Shown: piece after piece, positions 1 through 6,268 of the stretch
Layout of the letters: each line of letters starts with the position of its first letter
How positions within the stretch are numbered: position 1 is the stretch's first letter
Source of the DNA: JAGPUQ01 sp947084925
Lineage (GTDB): Bacteria; Pseudomonadota; Gammaproteobacteria; Pseudomonadales; Porticoccaceae
Length of the DNA: 64,000 nucleotides
Assembly (NCBI GenBank): GCA_947084925.1
Contig: CAMTUJ010000010.1
Location: 172,043-236,042 of the forward strand
Direction of reading: 5' to 3'
Position numbers and translations under genes: made by a program
Notes under the pieces: model-generated
Database searches by the model: none
What the model was told of the DNA's origin: nothing
Seen by the model: the letters and a program-made list of their open reading frames with translations, nothing else

Positions 1-2
1 GC

Positions 3-731
3 CAGGACCTTACTTATGACATCCGCGTCAGCAATGCCGGCCCCTCGACCGCACGCAACGTGGTTATGCAGGATACGTTGCCGAGCGGTGTGACATTCGC
101 CGGATACACCGTATCCGGAGGCACCGGCACCTGTTCGATGCTGGGCTCGAACCCTTTGTCGTGCGACTTGAATAACTTGAGTCCGGGACAAAGCGTGCGG
201 GTAATCGTCACGGTTCATGTGAACGCCGATGTGCCCCATGGAACCCTTCTGACCAACACTGCCGTGGCATCTTCCTCGGCCACGGATGAAGTCCCGGGCA
301 ATAACACGGCGAGTGCCGGTACATTGGTGAATGCGTCAGCCGATCTTGCGATTACCAAGGACGCGGCGCTCGATATATCCAATCCATCACCTCGGATTGT
401 TTATACCGTGGTAGTGACGAACAAGGGATCATCCGATGCGCAAAGCGTGACCATCAAGGATGAGCTGCCGCTGGATCCGAAGAAGATCGTGTATCTGTTC
501 GATACCGGCAACGGTGCTTGCGCTTACGACAAACCGACGCACGACATAAATTGCAGTGTAGGCACGCTGGCGAACGGCGCCACCTGGACTGTCAAGTTCT
601 ATGTCGACTCCAAAGGGGTAACGGGTGACATTACCAACAAGGTGAGCGTTGCCTCTGCGACCGCCGACCCGGTATCGGCAAACAATACCGCTTATAAGGC
701 GGTGAGGATCAAATCGGGAACCAGAAGATAG
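3..731 (+). CDS. DUF11-repeat surface/secreted protein, C-terminal part
   Basis: The reading frame is open to the left edge, so the start and any signal peptide lie outside the window; 242 residues remain. Two tandem beta-sandwich repeats of the DUF11 (conserved repeat) type are visible. Each carries the family signature: VSNAGPSTARNV followed by LPSGV in the first, VTNKGSSDAQSV followed by a Leu-Pro in the second, and each ends in an Asn-Asn-Thr-Ala stretch. Such repeats form stalks of large exported proteins in bacteria. The tail after the last repeat is short and basic (KSGTRR) with no sortase or membrane anchor. The gene ends just before a strong terminator, so it closes its transcription unit. 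Exact role cannot be told from this fragment. Confidence 0.85.
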   Translation, partial: QDLTYDIRVSNAGPSTARNVVMQDTLPSGVTFAGYTVSGGTGTCSMLGSNPLSCDLNNLSPGQSVRVIVTVHVNADVPHGTLLTNTAVASSSATDEVPGNNTASAGTLVNASADLAITKDAALDISNPSPRIVYTVVVTNKGSSDAQSVTIKDELPLDPKKIVYLFDTGNGACAYDKPTHDINCSVGTLANGATWTVKFYVDSKGVTGDITNKVSVASATADPVSANNTAYKAVRIKSGTRR

Positions 732-753
732 CCGATTCAAAAAGCCTCGCCGA

Positions 754-791
754 ACGCCATGCAACCGCGCTGGTTGCATGGCGTTTTTTTT
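754..791 (+). terminator. Rho-independent terminator of the DUF11 gene
   Basis: A perfect 13-bp stem (754-766 with 772-784) closes a 5-base loop and is followed by eight T. It starts 23 bases after the stop of the DUF11 gene and fits an intrinsic terminator on the plus strand. Confidence 0.93.
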
Positions 792-984
792 GGGGATTTT
801 TAACCGGCGGTAGAAGTAGAAGTTGGAAGGCTTTTCCTTGTGCGGCGCGCGGTGGGATGCGTCGGCGACGCCATCAACGCCGGGCTGGCGCCGGCGTCGG
901 CAGAGGAGAAAAAGAAGCAGCAGGAGTAAAGCTGACCAGCGCACGCCTCCGCGATCGCCACGGACGGAGGAAGTCCACAGGTCT

Positions 985-1013
985 GGCGGATGCGCTGCGC
1001 TTATCCGCCCTAC
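985..1013. repeat. Palindromic intergenic repeat, copy 1
   Basis: GGCGGAT and ATCCGCC (985-991, 1003-1009) bracket an 11-base core, followed by a short CTACG tail. Near-identical units occur at 4607-4630 and 63964-63989, all between genes. This is a REP-like dispersed palindrome. Confidence 0.75.
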
Positions 1014-1039
1014 GGGCCGCCGGCTGCGGCGGGGGTATT

Positions 1040-1116
1040 TGGCGTCCCGGAGAGGATTCGAACCTCCGACCTGCCCCTTAGGAGGGGGCCGCGCTATCCA
1101 GCTGTGCCACCGGGAC
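1040..1116 (-). tRNA. tRNA-Arg (anticodon CCT)
   Basis: Read on the minus strand this folds as a full cloverleaf of 77 bases including an encoded CCA. The acceptor stem GTCCCGG pairs with CCGGGAC, the T loop carries GGTTCGAATCC, and the anticodon stem GCCCC/GGGGC encloses loop CTCCTAA, giving anticodon CCT for AGG codons. It lies just downstream of the J-domain gene on the same strand. Confidence 0.95.
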
Positions 1117-1173
1117 GGGACGAGATTGGCCCGCGCATTATAGGAGCCCGGGCGCGGCGATCACAGTTGCGGC

Positions 1174-1881
1174 TCAGCGCGATCCCAGCAGCTCGTCCCT
1201 GGCCGCGTTGACCTTGGCCGCCAGATAATCGTTGCCGCCGCGATCCGGGTGGAGCTTCTGCAGCAGCCGCTTGTGGGCCTGGATGATGTCTTCGCGACTG
1301 GCGCCGGGGCTGAGGCCCAGGATGCGCCAGGCTTCGTCGGTATCGGGTCGCTCTGGCGTGGGCGGTTGCTGTCCGGAATTTCCGGCACTGCCGAAACGCC
1401 GCGCCAAATAGGCATTCAACAGCAGCAGCGATTTGCGATCCCCTGGATCGAGTTCGGCGCGCAACTGTTCCAGTTGCTGGCGCGTCAGCGCGGACAGGGC
1501 TTGCCCGGCAAACTGACCCGCTATCACAGTGCCATCGATGGCACCGGTCGCCAGATCGATGCGCACTTCGAGCATCGGGGTGCGAAAGCGGGGCGCGACC
1601 CTGGGGCCTCCGGCCCGATTCCACAGGCGCAGCAGCGGCCATGCCCGCGCGGCGGTGATGACCAGCGTTCGTGCCAGCAGCGGCAGGGCGGCGAAGGCGG
1701 CGGTAAGCCAATGGACGCGGCCGCTGAGGGCGAGCACCAGCGTCAGCGCAAAAAAGCCGATGGCGAAACTGCGCCACAGCAGGTTGCGGCGCTGTTCCGG
1801 CGACAGCCCGCGGAATCGGTTGCGGTGCCGCCAGGTGTACCAGAGGCCCAGGCCCATGAGGATCAGCAGCAGCTTGCTCAT
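1174..1881 (-). CDS. Membrane-anchored J-domain (DnaJ-type) co-chaperone
   Basis: A 235-residue protein. The N-terminus has a hydrophobic stretch (residues 1-15) and a second hydrophobic region at about 40-80, so it is probably inserted in the inner membrane with the rest in the cytoplasm. The C-terminal 50 residues form a J domain: EAWRILGLSPGAS opens it and the HPD tripeptide that stimulates DnaK ATPase is at 211-213. It lacks the Gly/Phe and zinc domains of DnaJ and resembles small DjlA-like membrane J proteins. It sits 18 bases downstream of trhP in the same direction and may share its transcript. Its client is unknown. Confidence 0.85.
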   Translation of the reverse strand: MSKLLLILMGLGLWYTWRHRNRFRGLSPEQRRNLLWRSFAIGFFALTLVLALSGRVHWLTAAFAALPLLARTLVITAARAWPLLRLWNRAGGPRVAPRFRTPMLEVRIDLATGAIDGTVIAGQFAGQALSALTRQQLEQLRAELDPGDRKSLLLLNAYLARRFGSAGNSGQQPPTPERPDTDEAWRILGLSPGASREDIIQAHKRLLQKLHPDRGGNDYLAAKVNAARDELLGSR

Positions 1882-1899
1882 CCGCCTGGGATCTTCGCC

Positions 1900-3267
1900 T
1901 TATTTGGCTGCGCCAGGCGGCGCGCCGGGGAGGTGCCGCATCAGCAGCGCGAACTCACTGCCGTCGTTGCCCAAGCCGCCCTCGGGCAGGGGGAAGCGCA
2001 CGCGATGCCCCGAACCCGGCGCTGCCGCGATGGTTTCGCCGCGCAGGTTTTCGAGGTGCTTCAGCGTGAAGGTGCGATTGCCGGCCGGCGTGATGAGTTC
2101 CAGCTGGTCGCCGGTCTCGAAGCGGTTTTTGACCTCGATGGTGATCCAGCCGCGGTCGGCGTCGAGTTCGGCGATGTCGCCCACGAACTGCTGCTGGGTG
2201 TTGCCGGAGTTGCCCTGATCGTAGTTCTGATACGCCTCGGGGACGTGGCGGCGGTAGAAGCCTTCGGTGTAACCCCGGTTGGCGAGGTGGTCGAGTTCGC
2301 GCATCAGCCCCATGTCGAAGGGCACGCCGTTGACCGCCTCGTCGATCGCGCGGCGATAGGTCTGGGCGGTGCGCGCTACATAGTAGTGGGATTTGGTGCG
2401 GCCCTCGATTTTCAGGGATTTGATGCCCATCTCCACCATGCGCGGGACGTGCTGCACCGCGCGCAGGTCCTTGGAATTCATGATGTAGGTGCCGTGCTCG
2501 TCTTCGTAGGCCGGCATCAGCTCGCCCGGGCGACTGGCTTCCTGGAGCAGCACGAGCGGGCTTTCTTCCGCTTCCCGGGGCGCCGCGTCGGCCGGATTCC
2601 AGGCGCCGACCGGTCGCACCGGAATGATGTCGCCAGTCTCGGTCTGGGTGGCTTCGTGCGCTTGGTATTTCCAGCGGCAGGCGTTGGTGCAGGCGCCTTG
2701 GTTGGGGTCGCGATGATTCATGTAGCCCGACAGCAGGCAGCGGCCGGAATAGGCGATGCAGAGCGCGCCGTGGACGAAGACTTCGAGTTCCATCCGCGGG
2801 CACTGGTCGCGAATCTCTTCGATTTCCTCCAGCGCCAGTTCGCGCGAAAGGATCACCCGGGTAACGCCCTGCTGGTGCCAGAAACGCACGGTGGCGTAAT
2901 TGACCGCGTTGGCCTGTACCGACAGGTGGATCGGCATGTCCGGCCAGCGTTCGCGCACCAGCATGATCAGTCCCGGATCGGACATGATGAGGGCGTCCGG
3001 GCCCATGGCGATCACCGGCTCCATGTCCCGCAGGTAGGTGCGCACCTTGTCGTTGTGGGGCGAAATGTTGCTCGCGACGTAGAACTGCTTGCCGCCGCGA
3101 TGGGCTTCGGCAACCGCTTCCGCCATGATGTCGAGGTGATTGAACTCGTTGTTGCGCACCCGCAGACTGTAGCGCGGCTGACCGGCGTAGACGGCGTCGG
3201 CGCCATAGGCGAAGGCGTAGCGCATGCTTTTGTAGCTGCCGGCGGGCGAGAGCAGTTCGGGTTTCAT
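1900..3267 (-). CDS. trhP: tRNA U34 5-hydroxylation protein TrhP (YegQ, U32 family)
   Basis: A 455-residue U32 family protein that aligns throughout with E. coli YegQ. In that family TrhP works with prephenate to place the hydroxyl that makes ho5U34 in tRNA, the precursor of cmo5U34. The U32 signature runs through residues 160-200, with ELEVFVHGALC and four cysteines at C170, C177, C193 and C197 that should bind an Fe-S cluster. The start is the ATG at 3267 giving MKPELLSPAG, the family's usual N-terminus. It is divergent from purT. cmoA and cmoB, the next steps of the same wobble-base pathway, are 20 kb away in this window. Confidence 0.93.
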   Translation of the reverse strand: MKPELLSPAGSYKSMRYAFAYGADAVYAGQPRYSLRVRNNEFNHLDIMAEAVAEAHRGGKQFYVASNISPHNDKVRTYLRDMEPVIAMGPDALIMSDPGLIMLVRERWPDMPIHLSVQANAVNYATVRFWHQQGVTRVILSRELALEEIEEIRDQCPRMELEVFVHGALCIAYSGRCLLSGYMNHRDPNQGACTNACRWKYQAHEATQTETGDIIPVRPVGAWNPADAAPREAEESPLVLLQEASRPGELMPAYEDEHGTYIMNSKDLRAVQHVPRMVEMGIKSLKIEGRTKSHYYVARTAQTYRRAIDEAVNGVPFDMGLMRELDHLANRGYTEGFYRRHVPEAYQNYDQGNSGNTQQQFVGDIAELDADRGWITIEVKNRFETGDQLELITPAGNRTFTLKHLENLRGETIAAAPGSGHRVRFPLPEGGLGNDGSEFALLMRHLPGAPPGAAK

Positions 3268-3335
3268 GGGCGCGGTCGCGGGATGCGGATCGGCATTTTA
3301 CCAGTAGCGGCGGGTCCGCACGGCGGTTCGCCTCT

Positions 3336-3341
3336 TATAAT
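3336..3341 (+). promoter_or_regulatory. Candidate -10 box of purT
   Basis: A perfect TATAAT lies 31 bases before the purT start in the trhP-purT divergent gap. No good -35 match is seen at the usual spacing, so this is a partial promoter call. Confidence 0.45.
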
Positions 3342-3372
3342 GTCGGCTTCCGGATAAAACATGGCGGCGCGC

Positions 3373-4554
3373 ATGACGACCCTGGGTACTCCCTTCTCCA
3401 CTACGGCGACTCGTGTGCTGCTGTGCGGCGCGGGTGAATTGGGCAAGGAAGTCGCCATCGAGCTGCAACGCCTGGGCTGCGAAGTGATCGCCCTCGACCG
3501 CTACGCCAATGCGCCGGCCATGCAGGTGGCGGATCGCTCTCATGTGCTGTCGATGCTCGATGGCGCCGCGCTGCGCGCGGTGATCGAACACGAGCGGCCG
3601 CACTACATCGTTCCCGAGATCGAGGCGATTGCCACCGATACCCTGCTGGCGCTGGAAAGCGAGGGGTACAAAGTCGTGCCGAGCGCGCGCGCCGCCCATC
3701 TGACCATGAATCGCGAAGGCATCCGCCGGCTCGCGGCGCAAACCCTGGGTCTGCCGACCTCGCCCTACCGGTTTGCCGATACCCGCGCCGAGTTCAATGC
3801 GGCGGTGGCCGCCATCGGTCTGCCGTGCGTGGTGAAACCCGTCATGAGTTCGTCGGGCAAGGGGCAGAGCCTGGTGCGCGATCCGGCGGATGTCGCCGCG
3901 GCCTGGGACTATGCCCAGGCCGGCGGGCGCGCGGGCGCCGGGCGGGTGATCGTCGAGGGTTTCGTCGCCTTTGATTACGAAATCACCCTGCTCACCGTGC
4001 GCCACCGTGACGGCACCAGTTTTTGCGCGCCCATCGGGCATCGCCAGGAGGAGGGCGACTACCGCGAGTCCTGGCAGCCGCAGCCGATGTCGGAAACCGC
4101 GCTCGAACGCGCGCGGATCATGGCAGCGCAGGTCACCGAGGCGCTGGGCGGCTGGGGCCTGTTCGGGGTCGAGTTTTTCGTGCGCGGCGACGCGGTGATT
4201 TTCAGCGAGGTATCGCCGCGCCCCCACGATACCGGGATGGTGACGCTCATCTCCCAGGATCTGTCCCAGTTTGCGCTGCATGTACGGGCCATTCTCGGGC
4301 TGCCGATACCGAACATCGTCCAGCACGGACCGGCCGCATCCGCCGCCCTGCTGGTCGAAGGCACTTCGACCCGGGTGCGGTTTTCCGGTCTGGAAGCGGC
4401 ACTGGGCGCGCCGGACACCCAGTTGCGCCTGTTCGGAAAACCCGAGGTAAATGGTCGGCGCCGCATGGGAGTCTGCCTCGCGCGCGGCCGGACCATTGAC
4501 GCGGCGAAAGCGCAGGCGTTGGCGATGCGCGACCGGATCCGGGTAGAGTTATAA
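3373..4554 (+). CDS. purT: Formate-dependent phosphoribosylglycinamide formyltransferase (GAR transformylase 2)
   Basis: A 393-residue ATP-grasp enzyme that makes formyl-GAR from GAR, formate and ATP in purine synthesis, bypassing the folate-dependent PurN. Hallmarks are the N-terminal LCGAGELGKEVAIELQRLG nucleotide-binding turn, VPEIEAIATD, VVKPVMSSSGKGQS and the metal-binding FSEVSPRPHDTGMVTLISQ. I chose the ATG at 3373 (MTTLGTPF) because it matches the start of E. coli PurT; an in-frame ATG at 3361 would add four residues. The gene stands alone between trhP (divergent) and a repeat. Confidence 0.96.
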   Translation: MTTLGTPFSTTATRVLLCGAGELGKEVAIELQRLGCEVIALDRYANAPAMQVADRSHVLSMLDGAALRAVIEHERPHYIVPEIEAIATDTLLALESEGYKVVPSARAAHLTMNREGIRRLAAQTLGLPTSPYRFADTRAEFNAAVAAIGLPCVVKPVMSSSGKGQSLVRDPADVAAAWDYAQAGGRAGAGRVIVEGFVAFDYEITLLTVRHRDGTSFCAPIGHRQEEGDYRESWQPQPMSETALERARIMAAQVTEALGGWGLFGVEFFVRGDAVIFSEVSPRPHDTGMVTLISQDLSQFALHVRAILGLPIPNIVQHGPAASAALLVEGTSTRVRFSGLEAALGAPDTQLRLFGKPEVNGRRRMGVCLARGRTIDAAKAQALAMRDRIRVEL

Positions 4555-4606
4555 CGGCGTCGAGGTCCCGGGCACCCGGCCCTGGTGCTGCGAGCCGTAG
4601 TCGCAG

Positions 4607-4630
4607 GGCGGATAAGCGAAGCGCATCCGC
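4607..4630. repeat. Palindromic intergenic repeat, copy 2
   Basis: Same unit as at 985-1013 in the opposite orientation: GGCGGATAAGCGAAGCGC followed by ATCCGC. It lies between purT and the Fur box, with one arm slightly decayed. Confidence 0.7.
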
Positions 4631-4652
4631 GAGGACCGGGGTTTACTTTTCA

Positions 4653-4669
4653 GATAATAATCATTATCG
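4653..4669 (+). promoter_or_regulatory. Fur box upstream of the cupredoxin-FTR1 operon
   Basis: GATAATAATCATTATCG closely matches the consensus Fur operator (GATAATGATAATCATTATC). It lies 26 bases before the cupredoxin start, where a bound repressor would block the promoter. The two genes downstream are an iron permease pair, so Fe(II)-Fur repression is the obvious reading. Confidence 0.85.
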
Positions 4670-4695
4670 TTTGAATCGAACGCGACCGGAGAACA

Positions 4696-5025
4696 ATGAT
4701 GCATAAGATACTTGGATTGCTGCTGCTCTCACTGCTGCTGGCGCCGGACGTCCGGGCGGAGACACCGGAAATCCCGCTGGTCATCAAGGATCACCGCTTC
4801 GAACCCGCCACGGTGAAGGTGCCCGCCAACACCAAGGTGATGCTGGTGGTGGAGAATCGCGACGCCACCCCGGAGGAATTCGAAAGTCACGACCTGCATC
4901 GCGAGAAGGTCATCGCCGGCGGCAAGACCGCGAAGATTCGTGTGGGTCCGCTCAAGCCCGGCACCTACAAGTTTTTTGGCGAGTTTCATCAGGACACCGC
5001 GCAGGGCGTGGTCGTCGTTGAATAG
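4696..5025 (+). CDS. Periplasmic cupredoxin-domain protein of the iron importer
   Basis: A 109-residue precursor. Residues 1-21 are a Sec signal peptide (hydrophobic core LGLLLLSLLL, cleavage after RAE or VRA). The mature part is a small cupredoxin fold with KDHRFEPATVKVPAN near its start and a C-terminal KPGTYKFFGEFH strand. The classic Cys-Met copper ligands are missing; instead there are acidic and His residues (E61, E63, H65, E96, H98), as in cupredoxins fused to or paired with FTR1/EfeU-type permeases. It begins 26 bases after a Fur box and 18 bases before the permease gene. I infer that it binds or oxidises iron in the periplasm for the permease. The ATG at 4699 is an equally possible start. 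Confidence 0.85.
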   Translation: MMHKILGLLLLSLLLAPDVRAETPEIPLVIKDHRFEPATVKVPANTKVMLVVENRDATPEEFESHDLHREKVIAGGKTAKIRVGPLKPGTYKFFGEFHQDTAQGVVVVE

Positions 5026-5043
5026 CAGACGGGTGATGCGATC

Positions 5044-5862
5044 GTGTTGAGTGCGCTGATTATCGTCTTTCGCGAGGTGCTGGAAGCAGCCCTGGTGATC
5101 GGCATCGTGTGCGCGGCGACCCGGGGTGTGCGGGGGCGCGGCGTCATGGTGACATTGGGTGTCGGCGCCGGCATTGTCGGCGCCTCGCTGGTGGCGCTGG
5201 GCGCGGAGCGGATCGCCGAGTTGGCGGCGGGCATGGGCCAGGAGCTGTTCAACGCGGCGATCCTGCTCACCGTGGTGGTCATGCTCGGTGCCCACATCCT
5301 GTGGATGTCCCGTCATGGCGAGGCGCTGGCACGCGATGCCGGCCGCGCCGGCGAATCGGTGCGCACGGGTCAGAAGCCGCCCCGTATCTTGGCCGCGCTG
5401 GTGGGCCTCGCGGTACTGCGCGAAGGGTCGGAAGTGGTGCTGTTCCTGTACGGCATCGCGGCGAGCGGTGTGACGGCCGCCGCCATGTTTGCCGGTTCCG
5501 CCGCCGGCATCGTGCTGGGCGCGCTGGTCGGTTTCGCGCTCTACAGCGGATTGTTGACCATTCCCTCGCGCCATCTGTTCGCGGTGTCCTCCGCGCTGTT
5601 GATCCTGCTCGCGGCGGGCATGGCCGGACAGGCCGCGAAATTCCTGATCCAGGCGGATTATCTGCCACCCCTGGGCTATCTCTGGGACAGCTCCTGGCTG
5701 ATCCGCAACGATTCCGTAGTGGGTACCGTGCTGGCCACGCTGGTGGGCTACGAAGCCGAGCCCGCCGGCACGCAGGTGTTGTTTTATCTGGCCGTGATCG
5801 GCGTTCTCGTGGGTGGGACCTGGTGCGTGCAGCGGACCCGGCGCGCCCCGGCGCATCCATGA
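5044..5862 (+). CDS. FTR1-family high-affinity iron permease
   Basis: A 272-residue polytopic inner-membrane protein with about seven hydrophobic segments. Both iron-coordinating REXXE motifs of the FTR1/EfeU family are present: REVLE at 10-14 and REGSE at 126-130. It starts with GTG, 18 bases after the cupredoxin gene, and the two form a short Fur-controlled operon. The likely job is uptake of ferric or freshly oxidised iron through the inner membrane, with the cupredoxin as periplasmic partner. The EfeO/EfeB components of the E. coli EfeUOB system are not nearby. Confidence 0.92.
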   Translation: MLSALIIVFREVLEAALVIGIVCAATRGVRGRGVMVTLGVGAGIVGASLVALGAERIAELAAGMGQELFNAAILLTVVVMLGAHILWMSRHGEALARDAGRAGESVRTGQKPPRILAALVGLAVLREGSEVVLFLYGIAASGVTAAAMFAGSAAGIVLGALVGFALYSGLLTIPSRHLFAVSSALLILLAAGMAGQAAKFLIQADYLPPLGYLWDSSWLIRNDSVVGTVLATLVGYEAEPAGTQVLFYLAVIGVLVGGTWCVQRTRRAPAHP

Positions 5863-5955
5863 CGGCGGCCTGATCTTTCCGGTGGTCGCCCCGCGCCGGG
5901 TTCGCGGTAACGGGTGCGAAAACCTGCGGGCGCAATGTTCGGCAAAAAACGTTCG

Positions 5956-5998
5956 GCAAAAAAAAGCGCGGCGGGAGTATATATTTCCCGCCGCGCTC
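5956..5998 (-). terminator. Strong hairpin followed by a T-run on the minus strand
   Basis: AGCGCGGCGGGA pairs with TCCCGCCGCGCT around an AT-rich loop. On the minus strand the hairpin runs straight into a run of T, the layout of an intrinsic terminator. No recognised minus-strand gene ends here, since acnB already has its own terminator at 6219-6250. It could also end FTR1 transcription from the other side, though that strand lacks a T-run. Confidence 0.7.
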
Positions 5999-6006
5999 AG
6001 AGCGGG

Positions 6007-6063
6007 TCAGCCTTGATGGTGCAACCTTAGGGCGATCACCCTGATCAGGCAACCGCGCCACAT
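6007..6063 (-). CDS. Possible 18-codon minus-strand ORF before the orphan terminator
   Basis: ATG to TGA encodes MWRGCLIRVIALRLHHQG, which ends a few bases before the orphan minus-strand terminator. There is no clear Shine-Dalgarno sequence and I do not recognise the peptide. It is listed because the terminator implies a short transcript across this 400-base gap. It may equally be a small RNA or nothing. Confidence 0.2.
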   Translation of the reverse strand: MWRGCLIRVIALRLHHQG

Positions 6064-6218
6064 CGACAATGTGCGCTGGTTAACAGATCGGCGGGCAGTT
6101 GGCGCGGCCAGAGCCTGAAAAACAGCAGTTCGCCAATCTTCTGAAGCCTTGGCTGGCCCGTTCAGCACACCGGGATTCCGCGCGGACAGCCTGCGCCGGG
6201 GGTAAAGCCAAGGGTAGA

Positions 6219-6250
6219 ATAAAAAAGGGCGATCCCGCTCGGGACCGCCC
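6219..6250 (-). terminator. Rho-independent terminator of acnB
   Basis: GGGCGATCCC and GGGACCGCCC (6227-6236, 6241-6250) form a 10-bp stem with one mismatch and a 4-base loop. On the minus strand it is followed by a T-rich run. It lies 19 bases past the acnB stop. Confidence 0.9.
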
Positions 6251-6268
6251 GCGGCACCGACGCTTTGC

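Noticed and set aside
1249..3357. Plus-strand open frame of 702 codons over the J-domain and trhP genes
   Set aside because: Its composition is Gly/Ala/Arg/His rich with no domain, and both real genes lie on the other strand.
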